Shown: piece by piece, positions 48,462 to 58,862 of the stretch
Position numbering within the stretch: the stretch's first letter is position 1
How the letters are laid out: each line of letters opens with the position of its first letter
Assembly (NCBI GenBank): GCA_001766655.1
Contig: MJCC01000009.1
Span: 191,496 to 255,495 of the forward strand
Length of the DNA stretch: 64,000 nucleotides
From: Phytomonas francai
Lineage: Eukaryota > Euglenozoa > Kinetoplastea > Trypanosomatida > Trypanosomatidae
Reading direction: 5' to 3'
Position numbers and translations under genes: made by a program
Notes under the pieces: generated by a model
The model's database searches: none
What the model was told of the DNA's origin: nothing
The model's input: the letters and a program-made list of their open reading frames with translations, nothing else

Positions 48462-51400
48462 ATGCAATCGATTCGCATGAACTGTTTTGTGGATTCTCCT
48501 CCACGGTTAGCTGCTCAAGCTACTGGATCTGATTCTTCTCAAATCCAAGTGCCCCGACAGTCCCCCTCCCCATTCTGCCTGCCTAGTAACCGCGAGGAAG
48601 ATCGCCATCTTGAACGAACGAATAGCTTTACTTTGGAAAGCAATGATATGAGAAGCGGTAAGGTCCACGTTGCTTCAGAGATGACACTTCAGTCCATCTT
48701 CCGTGTGAATCCCCTTCTCGTTGTAAGTTTTGTGCAGCATCTTGACCTTGAGGGCAGGGAGGTCGCCACACCCCAGTGCGTGGAAGAGGCTATTCGGGAG
48801 CTTCAAACCTTCTTCTCGAAGCCTATCCCCACCTCAAGTATTCATCCTAAACAGTCCGTAGCGAATGGAGAAGGCAATACGGCACAGGGTGTAGGAAGCT
48901 CCTTGACGATTCAATTCGGAAAGGCTCTTGAGGTCTTTTCAGGGTGTGGTGTTGCTGACTTGAACATATTTCTGTATTCCACCAGCGAATCGTATTCCCG
49001 CCCGCGATCCTGTGCGAATATTGCAAAAGAATGGCGTGAGAAGCTCGGTAAAACTGGTAACGAATGCAGCTTAGTGATACTTCACCAAAGGGATTTCTCA
49101 GCCCCAGCGACGTCCTCACCGAATAAACAAAAATATGCAGAAGAGAACTCCAAGGGAAATTCATTATCAAGCGTCCAGGCTAAAATAGAGGCTGCTGCCA
49201 TTGCCTTGAGACCCTACTACACTGAACTTCGTGCTTCTCGCTTCGGGCCACAGCAAATATGCACCTATGTCCCAACCGAAACTCCTAAAAGGCTTCTCGA
49301 ATCCTTACAAGCAGCTTCTCTTAAAAAGATTAAAAGTTTGCAGGATAAATTTCACTGGTATTTGGAAAAAAAGCAGTCGTTACCGAGGGAACCAACCTTA
49401 AGAAACCCCAATTATACTCGTCATATTAACACCAATAGTAATGATGGAATATTTTCTGTGATCCCTTGGGTGTCTGTGGAATCAGCCACAGCTCAGGATC
49501 CTGATACAACGCACGAGCGACCCCCAAGCATCTCATCGCCGTACCCCTCCGAACCCCCATCGGACCCCCACTCACGTTCCAACAGCTCTACGGTAAATGG
49601 TAACTTGATCTTGGCGAAAACAGAGAGCATTGGGGTACCTCTGGTCAAAAACATACTCACTCACCAAGTTCTGCAAAAGTCATCCACCTTGATCCCGAAC
49701 ACGCCGCCCCTCACTAAGATCCCCGAAACTTGGAATATCCAGCTATTCTGGCAATATGGCCTCGACCTAGCTCGGTATTACCTAAGTTTTGGCTTTATCC
49801 ATGAGGCGAGTGCAGTGTACGAGCGACTATTCATGGAGTACTATAACAACTCCGACGACTATGGCTTTGTGGGCAGCACAGAGACGTTGGAGAAACTGGG
49901 AAGAATGCATAATCTCTTCGATGTGCACCATGCAGGTGGGAAGTCTGGATTGACGGGAAGCCCTAAAGCTTTCGAACAGGGTGCAGAACTTATTGATGGG
50001 TTTCTTCTGATCACCGCGCACGCTATGACCTGCGTTTCGCTTCAAAACGACAAGGCTACAACCGCCAAAAAACGCTTCTTCGATCCCTTCATTGATGTGG
50101 TCCAAGAGAAGTTCATGGAGCCCCCGGCAACGTTGTTCCCTCGGCCGCATCGATACCGTTTTCTTTTGAAATGCTTCTTATCCGGGCTGAGCACCCTGTG
50201 GCCAACCTACGGACTCACCTCTTCGACGCTGCAGGCGACCTCCGCTTCGTCACAGGACGTCATTGATGGCCATGATAACGGTGCGCAAGGCTGGTGTTCG
50301 CTGGATACTCGAACAGATCGTAGTGGGTACGCATCCGCTGCCTTATTCACGGCATCTGACAACTTCCCACAGCTCGATCGCTCGTTTTTAAGTCTCCTGG
50401 AAGGTGAAGTGGTAGATTCTGGCCCCATAAACAAGGAAGCCAAGGATTTTCCCTTATCGGAATTCTTTCCTGACGATCTAGCGCTGCCACCAAAGCTAAT
50501 GAACGCAATCCTTATGGATAGTAGGAATTCATTGAACGACTCAATTGCGCGACTTGTGGAGCTTGTAAAGTTCTTAAAGCTGGTGCCAGCCAATACCGAA
50601 CCTCTTGTGATAACCGATAATGCTGAAAGTGCGGCGCGCGTCCGGAGAAGTTGCGTAGACATCGCCGCGCTGGTTGTCTCTGCAAATAAGGCGCATCTTT
50701 CGCTGTGTGAAGCCCTTGGCTACGGCAACATAGCCACAAACTGGGAAGGACTAAGCACATACAGTGAAAGCAACAGTAATGATAGCCCGAGCGGCAACGT
50801 CAAACTGGCGGCGCAGAGGCCTTTCTCCGAGGTTGTGAAGTTCTTCTCTGTGGGAAGCGCGCATCGATTTTGGCAGCTCCTCACGACTTTGGCTGCTGTT
50901 GCCTTAGGGATTTCAGGGCAGAACCGGAGGGCCAGCGCTCACTTTGGTGCGCTCGCTCTCTCTCTCTTCGATGAGAATCCAAAACTGACGGCAACAATCA
51001 CAGCGGCCCGTCTAATTCCCTTTATTAGAAATTACAGCTGGTACTATCTGGAGTGCTCTTTCCGGTTACTGTACGTTGAGAGCCTTCACAAGTTATTATC
51101 TCTCGTCCAAGCACAAGAACAAAGCTGGGATTTAGAGACGAGAACAGAAGTATGGTCTCTGTTGTTCAATACAAAAACACCTTACACGTTGTTTAAGGAA
51201 TGTCTGTTATTTTTGATAGGTTTCGACCGTGAACATCGGGAGGCAGGCTCATGCACGCAACCGAATACAGGTAGACAAACTGAGAGCACATTTGACGACA
51301 CCGACTACGTCACAGTACCTGGCTATGTGTTCCCATCAAGGACAAGGCTTGATTTTTTAGAGATGATGTTGCGCGTGGACGCGTTGGTAGAAGTTCCCCT

Positions 51401-54400
51401 TTTTAAGGGAAAGACACCAGAGTTCCCCCTTGATATGCTTCTCCGTAATCAGTCTATATGGGCGATACCCTTTCATGAACAAGAAGTCCTGACCGCAGTT
51501 ACAACAAATCAAATTCATGTTGGGCTCTTGGAGTCTGTGAACATTTTCTTCAACGCTGAGTGTTTAGTTGACATTTTACGTCCGGCGCTTTCGGCTCACC
51601 ACTATACAACAACTGTCTGCGCTGTTCTGGAATCACGAAAAGAATGGAGCAACTCATTAGAGCCGATCCACATACTCAAGCTTATTAAGCCTAGTGTAAT
51701 TCATTACAATCCTCAGACACGCCGCATTGATCTCCAATTTAATACTAAGCCATGTCATGCGGGTTACTATCGTCTTCGCTGCGTGCAGTTAATTAAGGGT
51801 GCAACAAGGCTTGCTTACTACCCCCTCTATCCGGATATCCCACGCCCTGGTACATCTCAAGGCAGCCCAAGCTTGAGTATTTCTCGGCCCATCAGCACAC
51901 AACCAATAGATGATGAAGTGCATGTGTCAAAGAGGGTTCTACATTCCCATGCCCACCCATTACGTCTGCAGGGCCTTGCAGCCCCACTTTTATCATGTAC
52001 GCAGGTTCTGTTTCATGTTCCCGAGCCGGCTGGAAAGGTTCGGATCAGTATTAGCCAGCCCCCGTGCGACAAGCACTGCTTTGCCGACGCGTTGTCGTAT
52101 TTCACGGTTTGCATTGAAATGGAGGAGCCTCTTGAGGTTCCATTACTACACCCATGGGCCATAATAGACTCTGATAGCACGTGCCTTCTGAATAACGCTT
52201 ACCCTACTAAAGAAGAAAACACCCGGAGCAACCCAACAGACACCGAACTAAATTCGAGGCTGCCACCCGTCACAAATGCTACAAAAAGAGGTAAGGAAGA
52301 GGACCTCGAATCCGTGTGTTCCTTTGAAGTTGTCCCAGAAATTTCGTCCGAGCTAAGCCGTTACAACAGTAGTGGGCATCTGCTGTCTGAGGTTGGGGCA
52401 CCATTAAACACCGTACGGCACCCCTCCCTCTGGTCCCCCTCCACGCTGCACGTTCCTAACATGCCTCACGTGAGTTTGGACACGGCAGAATATGGGGGTC
52501 TTCTCTCCCTCGCGGACTCCTCCGTCGTAGCCTTCCTCTCGATCATGCCTCACTCCAACCTCTTGCTGCCCTTACGGCATTCCATCATTGGGGGCCTTCC
52601 CGGGGGCGCTCAGGCCTGCGTGGAGACCCTCGACCTTCCTTACCCGCAGGACGCTGGCCTCCCACTCTACGTCCACTACGCTCCTGGCGTCGCGATTGAG
52701 TGCCCAAAGGGGGCTCTCGCGGAGCCCACCCACCCTAACCTCACCGCGGTAAAAGACGAGCGTGGGGTGCAGCCCAGCAGGAGTATAAGGTCGTCCGTCG
52801 TGCGCTCGTTTACGCCGCTCAAGATCGACCTGCCACGGCCCTTTGTAGCCGTCACTGCAAACACCGATACGGACAAGGTTCAGGGCTCTCTAGAATGCGA
52901 AAATGGACTGGCCGGCTCCTATCATAGGGCCGATACACGGTGCCTCGAAAAGGACCCCCTGGCGATTAATCAACAACTTGCATCACAAAATCATATCAAG
53001 ATCGTGCTTACACACACATCTCCCTACTCTTCCCCGAAAAAAACTACATGTAAAGACGAAAGTAGTAACACCTTAGATTTCGACATGCAACAAGACCATT
53101 TGGAGCATATTGCAGCGATGCACCCATCAAGAGTCGTAATCCCGATAGACCAACAATACATTTTCTCAGAGCTGCCAAAACTGCGTTCGTTATCATCTCA
53201 ACATAATGATCATAAAAACAGTGAACAGGAAGGGTCGTTACCTTTTGCTGTGCTTGGAAGTATCTTACTCCATCCCAGGCGGGAGTCGCGCTTCTGTTTG
53301 TTTTTAACAGATGAAAAAGAACAACAAAAAAAGGAAAGGGAAAGAGATAAGGATGGGAGTGGCTATGTTGTTGATGTCAAAAGCCCATATAAATTCTCCA
53401 AAGACAATGCGAGTAAGATACAGGCACTTCTAGAAGTCACACATAAAATGGAACTCAGGATCCCCCTTCTCCCATTATTCATGACACACTCTCAGGACCA
53501 AGAGGTCAATAATGATATCCATTTCTGTTACCTACGGCAAGGAAACATTTGCAGCACTAGCTGTAACGCTGTCTTTCCATTCCAGGAAGCCATCACCGCG
53601 GAATATGTCTTCCGGCATTCCGAGTCCCGCGTTTACTGCCTCGTTAAGCTGCGAAACCTTCTGGAGCAGACGTCATTATGGATGCGCGGAGTGGTTCTGC
53701 GTGTTCTGGACTCTAGCCCGACCTACCACGTTGTGCGTGTGAGCGGGGTATACGACGATCTTATCACGCGGGAATGGAAGCCACACGAGATGCGGCAACT
53801 ACTATTCGAGCTCGCGCTGCGCCCTGGCTTCGTCGCCGTGGAGGCGACACTCCACCACAGTGTTCAGGTCGAGGTATTCTATTCCAACTGGCAAATGACG
53901 TACGTACCGACGCGCGAGGAGGATCGCGTAGTTCTACGCTTGACGCATCCCAACGGCAGCGCATCCGCGCAGGGCGAGCGCGTGGAAACCAACACAGAGG
54001 GGGTGCAAGGCCTCCGAAAGGAAGCGACCGACTCGAGTAGGGGCTACGACGCCGCAGCGGCGGCGATAAAGCGGTCCTGCGATACGCTTGCCGGTGCTTC
54101 GCCCGACTCAGCCTCCTCCCGGCTCTGTCAGGGTGTGCTTCCGCGGATTCTGTCGACTGCCTCCTCGGCAACCCGGAAGAGCGATGGGACCCCCGATGTA
54201 CCGCGGTCGACGGATGCGGAGGTCCACTATGAGCCTGCCGCGCTTGCCTACCTGTCCGCGTCGTGCAACGCCTACTACGGGCCGTCCGCATCCTTCCGCT
54301 CGACGCACCTCTGTCTTTTCCGAGCCGCCATCCAGGTTGAGCCGACCTGGGCAACGCAGGATGGGGCGGCGGTGGATTGCGCATACCCCACGGCCGGCCT

Positions 54401-54974
54401 GTCAAACATGTCCGGCGGAGCTTTGGGGGCCACCGCCGCCGAGCCGACGAGCGACGCCGCTGCTGACCGGCCGCGCGAATTCGCTTTCGTAGCCGGCGAG
54501 CCCGTGCGCTTCTGCGTACGCTTGCACCCCCTCGCCCACAACTGGCCGGAGGGCACTGATGCCGCGGACGACTTCTTCGTCGAGCTGCAGTGCGACCCGG
54601 CGCAGTGGATGGTAATTGGCAAGAAGCGCACGCGGCGGATGCTCTCTGCCTCGGAGGACGTCGCGATGTACTTCACTGCGCTGCCGCTGCTCCCCGAGGA
54701 CACCGGCGTGGGCCCTTCGCACTCCCCCGACGGTCGACGCCGGGTGGGGACGAGGCAATCCCGCTCTCAGGTCCCTACCGAGCTTGTGGACCGCGCAGCG
54801 ATGGGCAAGGACATATTGAGGATTCCCACTATCCGTGTTTTCCGCGCACCCCCCCGTGAAGGCAGCGGCTCTGAGGCTCCCAGGTGTGACACTGGAGCCG
54901 ATGGGAAGGATGAGGTGCTTGTGGACGTGGTGCGTTTCCGACGTTGGGCGAGGGTGACGAAAAAGGTGCGTTGA
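48462..54974 (+). CDS. TRAPP II complex large subunit (TRAPPC10/Trs130- or TRAPPC9/Trs120-like)
   Basis: A 2170-residue protein, the largest in the window. The N-terminal third has alternating helices, with VVSFVQHLDLEGREVATPQC, SLVILHQRDF, YYTELRASRFGP and a segment RLLESLQAASLKKIKSLQDKF. At about residue 424 comes IQLFWQYGLDLARYYLSFG followed by EASAVYERLFMEYYN, which resembles the helical-repeat centre of TRAPPC10 (WxxxxYFxxKExLA...ALxxYxEL). The later half is beta-rich with long Ser/Pro linkers, ending in Ig-like strands (RFCVRLHPLAHNWPEG, QWMVIGKKRTRRM, IPTIRVFR). That is how both TRAPPC9 and TRAPPC10 end. These subunits make TRAPP II an exchange factor for Rab11/Rab1 at the late Golgi. 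Which of the two it is, I cannot decide. Confidence 0.5.
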   Translation: MQSIRMNCFVDSPPRLAAQATGSDSSQIQVPRQSPSPFCLPSNREEDRHLERTNSFTLESNDMRSGKVHVASEMTLQSIFRVNPLLVVSFVQHLDLEGREVATPQCVEEAIRELQTFFSKPIPTSSIHPKQSVANGEGNTAQGVGSSLTIQFGKALEVFSGCGVADLNIFLYSTSESYSRPRSCANIAKEWREKLGKTGNECSLVILHQRDFSAPATSSPNKQKYAEENSKGNSLSSVQAKIEAAAIALRPYYTELRASRFGPQQICTYVPTETPKRLLESLQAASLKKIKSLQDKFHWYLEKKQSLPREPTLRNPNYTRHINTNSNDGIFSVIPWVSVESATAQDPDTTHERPPSISSPYPSEPPSDPHSRSNSSTVNGNLILAKTESIGVPLVKNILTHQVLQKSSTLIPNTPPLTKIPETWNIQLFWQYGLDLARYYLSFGFIHEASAVYERLFMEYYNNSDDYGFVGSTETLEKLGRMHNLFDVHHAGGKSGLTGSPKAFEQGAELIDGFLLITAHAMTCVSLQNDKATTAKKRFFDPFIDVVQEKFMEPPATLFPRPHRYRFLLKCFLSGLSTLWPTYGLTSSTLQATSASSQDVIDGHDNGAQGWCSLDTRTDRSGYASAALFTASDNFPQLDRSFLSLLEGEVVDSGPINKEAKDFPLSEFFPDDLALPPKLMNAILMDSRNSLNDSIARLVELVKFLKLVPANTEPLVITDNAESAARVRRSCVDIAALVVSANKAHLSLCEALGYGNIATNWEGLSTYSESNSNDSPSGNVKLAAQRPFSEVVKFFSVGSAHRFWQLLTTLAAVALGISGQNRRASAHFGALALSLFDENPKLTATITAARLIPFIRNYSWYYLECSFRLLYVESLHKLLSLVQAQEQSWDLETRTEVWSLLFNTKTPYTLFKECLLFLIGFDREHREAGSCTQPNTGRQTESTFDDTDYVTVPGYVFPSRTRLDFLEMMLRVDALVEVPLFKGKTPEFPLDMLLRNQSIWAIPFHEQEVLTAVTTNQIHVGLLESVNIFFNAECLVDILRPALSAHHYTTTVCAVLESRKEWSNSLEPIHILKLIKPSVIHYNPQTRRIDLQFNTKPCHAGYYRLRCVQLIKGATRLAYYPLYPDIPRPGTSQGSPSLSISRPISTQPIDDEVHVSKRVLHSHAHPLRLQGLAAPLLSCTQVLFHVPEPAGKVRISISQPPCDKHCFADALSYFTVCIEMEEPLEVPLLHPWAIIDSDSTCLLNNAYPTKEENTRSNPTDTELNSRLPPVTNATKRGKEEDLESVCSFEVVPEISSELSRYNSSGHLLSEVGAPLNTVRHPSLWSPSTLHVPNMPHVSLDTAEYGGLLSLADSSVVAFLSIMPHSNLLLPLRHSIIGGLPGGAQACVETLDLPYPQDAGLPLYVHYAPGVAIECPKGALAEPTHPNLTAVKDERGVQPSRSIRSSVVRSFTPLKIDLPRPFVAVTANTDTDKVQGSLECENGLAGSYHRADTRCLEKDPLAINQQLASQNHIKIVLTHTSPYSSPKKTTCKDESSNTLDFDMQQDHLEHIAAMHPSRVVIPIDQQYIFSELPKLRSLSSQHNDHKNSEQEGSLPFAVLGSILLHPRRESRFCLFLTDEKEQQKKERERDKDGSGYVVDVKSPYKFSKDNASKIQALLEVTHKMELRIPLLPLFMTHSQDQEVNNDIHFCYLRQGNICSTSCNAVFPFQEAITAEYVFRHSESRVYCLVKLRNLLEQTSLWMRGVVLRVLDSSPTYHVVRVSGVYDDLITREWKPHEMRQLLFELALRPGFVAVEATLHHSVQVEVFYSNWQMTYVPTREEDRVVLRLTHPNGSASAQGERVETNTEGVQGLRKEATDSSRGYDAAAAAIKRSCDTLAGASPDSASSRLCQGVLPRILSTASSATRKSDGTPDVPRSTDAEVHYEPAALAYLSASCNAYYGPSASFRSTHLCLFRAAIQVEPTWATQDGAAVDCAYPTAGLSNMSGGALGATAAEPTSDAAADRPREFAFVAGEPVRFCVRLHPLAHNWPEGTDAADDFFVELQCDPAQWMVIGKKRTRRMLSASEDVAMYFTALPLLPEDTGVGPSHSPDGRRRVGTRQSRSQVPTELVDRAAMGKDILRIPTIRVFRAPPREGSGSEAPRCDTGADGKDEVLVDVVRFRRWARVTKKVR

Positions 54975-55486
54975 AATGGGAAGTGGGGGCTGGTGTGTGC
55001 ATGCGGGTAAAGGGGTGGAGGGGGTCTAGCGGAAGGTGCGTAACCCCGGATGCGATTGCCAGCGGCAAATAGAGCTGTAGAGGGGGAGAGTGGCAATGGG
55101 AGCGGTGTCTGCGCACAACCCTCCCCCCGCTCTGCACGACCTTGTTTGACTCGGTAGTTTGGTCTGGGGAAAGGACCATGAAAGGGATTTGTGTATGCGA
55201 GGGTGTTTTGTTTGGTAGAGAAGGAAAGCGACGAATTGGAAGAAGGAGCCCTGTCCAGTGCGAGCTTAATAGTATTGAACTCGTGTAAGTTGGTGTGTTT
55301 AGTCCTGTTGTTTCGAAACGCTTACTCTTGTGATTTGTTTGTCGGATCGCACTGCTGAAGAAATGAGTTTTGCTTCGTGGAGCGTCTTCTGGTCGTCACT
55401 TTCTGGTTGTTTTCTTGAGCCGGTGTATTGCCTACACCCGCACACACAAGCGCACTTCGGCACGAAACACACAAAGGTACTAGCTA
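54975..55486. other. Intergenic region with an upstream overlapping ORF
   Basis: No gene called. An ATG at 55363 opens a frame of 150 codons that overlaps the start of the J-protein gene out of frame. An AG at 55482-55483 just before the J-protein ATG would remove it from the mature mRNA if used for splicing. Confidence 0.5.
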
Positions 55487-56803
55487 ATGTTCAGGAAAAC
55501 TCGCATATGGCGGCTCACGATCCATTCACCCCATGGAGTGGACTTTGTGCTTTCGACCAACGAAGCTGTTACACGTGTGCAGGCGAAGTACAGCAAAGGC
55601 TGGTTGAGCGCGCGTCCGGACTATATGTCGCTTGGCGAGCCTACCAAAGAGTTTGTGCCGTTTTATTTATGCTCCGGCCGCGTTCGCGCGGTCTACACGG
55701 GGACGGTCTCCTACAGCGATGCCGGGGGAAACGAAAACAGCGCTCGCGGCGGCAGTTCGTCGCGATACGTCGTAACCTCTCCACAGACCTTGGAAACAAT
55801 CTTTCAGTGTGACCAAACGCAGACGTACGCTGGCTACAAATACAATATCACAAACGCGCATTACGCCCTCAAGAGTACGCACAATTACACACGAATGCGG
55901 AGGATGAACTACGTGGACACCACCGGCGCCGAGATCAATCTTTTCGAGCAGTCCGTCGAGGTCATGCGGGAGTTTATTGCGCGCAACGTCACGGAGCAGG
56001 TTACGCGGACCGCCGAGTCCACTATTCGCTCCTTCCACCCTGCAGCCAGCACGGTATCCACCACGTTCTCGTGCCTCGACATCAAGATCGATGAGGTGTA
56101 CCCGTGCTTTGTGCCATGCTTCACGATGAAGGTGAAATATAATGAGGAAGAGTACACGGTGCTTGTCTCCGGCATCGACGGGACGGTAAGCGGCCCGCAC
56201 CTGCTCAACGCACTATATCTCGCTCGCATCACGGGGCTGATCAGCGTGGTGGCGGTGGTGGTTCACGCAACTAACAAAGTGGCGGGCTTCATCTTTGGCA
56301 CGATGACAGGGATCGTGGCATACTACGCGGCCTTCTTCGCCGCCAAGTGGTATCCATCCCTATACCGGAACTTCCAGAGCTGGCAACGGGAACGGCTTCG
56401 GCAAAAGTACGATCTTGCGGACAAACGCGGCTACTGCCCGACCCCTCGCTCGCGACGCTTTGAAGCGGAATATTTCAGTTCCTCCTACTGGGATGCGCAC
56501 ACGTACCAGCAGCGCCCGCGCAATGCGGGTTTTGCGCACCAGGGCCGCTCCGGATCATTCTCCTCCACAGCAGAATTCCCTGGCGACGTTGGCCAGACTC
56601 ACGTTTCTGACCCCAAAGGGTACTATAAGTGCCTAGGTCTGACAGGAAACGAATCTGTGAATGAAATACGCTCTGCGTACCGTAAACGGGTCTTGAAGCA
56701 GCATCCCGACGTGGGCGGGTCTCAGGATAAAATGACCAAGCTCAATGAGGCCTACCGTGTGTTGCGGAATACGAGCTCGCGAGCAGCGTATGATAAGCTG
56801 TAG
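55487..56803 (+). CDS. Membrane-anchored J-domain protein (DnaJ family)
   Basis: A 438-residue co-chaperone whose J domain lies at the very C-terminus (about residues 368-438). It has the HPD tripeptide at about 406 inside KQHPDVGG, which activates Hsp70 ATPase, and the surrounding YYKCLGL, IRSAYRKRV and KLNEAYRVL helices. Residues about 246-290 hold two hydrophobic segments (ITGLISVVAVVVHATNKVAG, FGTMTGIVAYYAAFFAAKW) that form a hairpin in the membrane. The N-terminal 240 residues have beta-strand character and several Tyr-rich segments and are not recognised. A Ser/Gly-rich linker connects membrane hairpin and J domain. The design would allow recruitment of Hsp70 to a membrane; mitochondria or ER are both possible. 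The start is the first ATG of the frame. Confidence 0.85.
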   Translation: MFRKTRIWRLTIHSPHGVDFVLSTNEAVTRVQAKYSKGWLSARPDYMSLGEPTKEFVPFYLCSGRVRAVYTGTVSYSDAGGNENSARGGSSSRYVVTSPQTLETIFQCDQTQTYAGYKYNITNAHYALKSTHNYTRMRRMNYVDTTGAEINLFEQSVEVMREFIARNVTEQVTRTAESTIRSFHPAASTVSTTFSCLDIKIDEVYPCFVPCFTMKVKYNEEEYTVLVSGIDGTVSGPHLLNALYLARITGLISVVAVVVHATNKVAGFIFGTMTGIVAYYAAFFAAKWYPSLYRNFQSWQRERLRQKYDLADKRGYCPTPRSRRFEAEYFSSSYWDAHTYQQRPRNAGFAHQGRSGSFSSTAEFPGDVGQTHVSDPKGYYKCLGLTGNESVNEIRSAYRKRVLKQHPDVGGSQDKMTKLNEAYRVLRNTSSRAAYDKL

Positions 56804-57503
56804 CCTGGAGGGGAGAGGGCGCAGGACGCGAGGGTGTGCTGTGTAAGGGTGCACTTTGACCATTTCGATTTGACGCCGGTTGACCTTCGCGCGCTTGCTC
56901 AGGAGATTGCCCTCTATATAGTATTCACGCACGTGGTCTCATCGAATCCCTCCGCTCCAATGTACCTACACTCGCCTGTGCCAATGCCCACTACTGCTGC
57001 CTGGGAGGCGTCTTCGACCTCTTGCATGGTCCCGTTTTGCGTCAACGAAGCGAGGCGAAGCCTTTGACAATACACCCCTTCTCTTTCTTTTCATTATATA
57101 CACGAACAGATGGTTGAGAAAACATGTCAACGCTGCGTTTTTGTGATTGTGTTGGGTCTGCTAAGAGGTCTCCCTGCACTTCCGATCGTTTATACCTCCC
57201 CCTGCAACGTCACTCGTCTCATTCCCCCTTTCTTGCGTAATATTCCCTTAAACACACTATCCCATTAGTATACGCCTCGTTTCCATACGTTAGTTAGCTT
57301 GAATTGTTATTTTTTTCTTGCAGCGTCATATATTGTGAAGGTCTATAACTCTACTCTAAGGTCCTTACTAGAGCACTCATTGCCTTGGATTGCTACTTGG
57401 GTGCGACTTCTGACAATACGCCCACACACGCACAGCCTTTTGACGATTGCATTGCGGTGGCAGAGAAACAACGGAACGCAGGAAATCGCCAACACTGACT
57501 GAA
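56804..57503. other. Intergenic region
   Basis: No gene seen. It is pyrimidine-rich with a candidate acceptor at 57323. Open frames here begin without ATG. Confidence 0.55.
57309..57323 (+). promoter_or_regulatory. Candidate trans-splice acceptor of the transporter gene
   Basis: The tract TTTTTTTCTTGCAG ends at 57323, 180 bases before the ATG at 57504. Inferred, not demonstrated. Confidence 0.4.
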
Positions 57504-58862
57504 ATGCCCACCTTAATAAAGAAATTCAAGGGGTCTGTTTTGAACGAGTTTGGCGAAACCTACAAGGATGTCCGTAATCAGAAATGTACCATCGGCCTTT
57601 TTTTCGCCATTCTTTTCGTCGGGATCGTGATTGTTGGTAATGCTATTGGCTTAATTGCGATGAACTTTTGGTTGGTAACCCTTACAAAGGAGCTGAGCGC
57701 GAAAAACTCCGCACAGATTGCACTTCTGCTTGTTACCGTGTTATTCATCGAGGTTGTCTTCGTGATGATGGCGATCGCGTTTGTTGCTGTATTTGGGGCA
57801 AAGGAGATGTGGCATGCCCTTGTCGACACAAACCGTATGGGGAGCCCTTTGTATCGGATGCTTATTCTGATTGCATCGGGGGTTCTTAATGCTGGAAGTT
57901 CCATTCTTGCAGTCTATGCGGCTACCCGCACGCCCATGTTTTTGCAGGCAATATTTTATTGCACGATACCCCTCAGTGCGCAGGTATGGACCCTTATCTT
58001 TATCCCTGAGGAACGCAAGCGTGATTATTTGTCTCTTTTCTTTGTTGTATCTTTTATTCTGTTGATCGCTGGTGTTCTACTTCCCAGCGCGAGTGCCTTT
58101 AAGGAAGCTGGTAAAGACGGTGCTAAAGGCATAAGCTTCGCGTGGACGTCTATTCACTTTCTCAGCTGCATTGTCTTCGGATTGTGGTGCGTCTCGCAAC
58201 GTCTCTACCTGGACGCACTGATTGATAAAGGGCGGAAACCAGAAGATGCACTCGAGAACTCGGCGAGGGGGAACCAAACCGCAGATGAAGCTGAGGGGGA
58301 ACCTTTCGACATCTTCGATGATACGGTTCTTCTGGGAGAAAAACGATCTTGGGGCCGCCAGAACGTCCGTGAGAACTCGGGTAAACTGGTGTTACTCGTG
58401 GGTGGTATGCTATTTCAGATCATATTTTTGCTTGTGATCATTCCCATTGATGCACTCCCCTGGTTTGGGACCTCTTCCTCTGTTTCAGATGCTGGAAAAG
58501 GCTTTTCGGATTCGATGAGGCTCATCTTTAAAGCATGGCACAATGTTCGCCATGGGTTGCTTTACTCGTTTGGGATTCTCTTGAGCTTCGTGGGGTGTAC
58601 CTACCTGAACGAGCAATCCCCGACGCTGGGGTCCGTGGTGCTACAAATGGCTGGTCCCTTCACCTCTCTAGTCATTATGATCTTCCCTCAGTGGAATGTG
58701 GTCGGAGATGCAGCTGAGCCAGGCTACAAAATCGGTGGTGTGATTTTCCTTTTTATCGCGGCATTTCTCTACCATATGTGGGAGCAAATGTCGATGCGAG
58801 AGCTTATAATGCGTGTCCATGAAGCACCACGCGAGGAAACGAAAGAGGTATCTGCCACGTAG
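57504..58862 (+). CDS. Chloroquine-resistance-transporter-like drug/metabolite transporter
   Basis: A 452-residue polytopic membrane protein with about ten hydrophobic segments. Segment 1 (FFAILFVGIVIVGNAIGLIAMNF) follows a short cytoplasmic lead. The segment around residue 125 (IASGVLNAGSSILAVYAATRTP) with the following MFLQAIFYCTIPLSAQVW fits the CRT branch of the drug/metabolite transporter superfamily: GLLNA...DIL...TPxxLQ, then IPxxM. An acidic cytoplasmic loop (about 255-290) splits the two halves as expected. The second half has FGILLSFVGCTYLNEQSPTLGSVVLQMAGPF. In Plasmodium such a protein exports peptides and drugs from the digestive vacuole; relatives in other protists sit in lysosome-like membranes. 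The substrate here is unknown. The frame is open upstream to 57447 but has no ATG, so 57504 is the start. Confidence 0.65.
   Translation: MPTLIKKFKGSVLNEFGETYKDVRNQKCTIGLFFAILFVGIVIVGNAIGLIAMNFWLVTLTKELSAKNSAQIALLLVTVLFIEVVFVMMAIAFVAVFGAKEMWHALVDTNRMGSPLYRMLILIASGVLNAGSSILAVYAATRTPMFLQAIFYCTIPLSAQVWTLIFIPEERKRDYLSLFFVVSFILLIAGVLLPSASAFKEAGKDGAKGISFAWTSIHFLSCIVFGLWCVSQRLYLDALIDKGRKPEDALENSARGNQTADEAEGEPFDIFDDTVLLGEKRSWGRQNVRENSGKLVLLVGGMLFQIIFLLVIIPIDALPWFGTSSSVSDAGKGFSDSMRLIFKAWHNVRHGLLYSFGILLSFVGCTYLNEQSPTLGSVVLQMAGPFTSLVIMIFPQWNVVGDAAEPGYKIGGVIFLFIAAFLYHMWEQMSMRELIMRVHEAPREETKEVSAT

Noticed and set aside
56834..57067. 77-codon open frame after the J-protein
   Set aside because: It has no ATG at its start, only an internal ATG, and no recognisable features.
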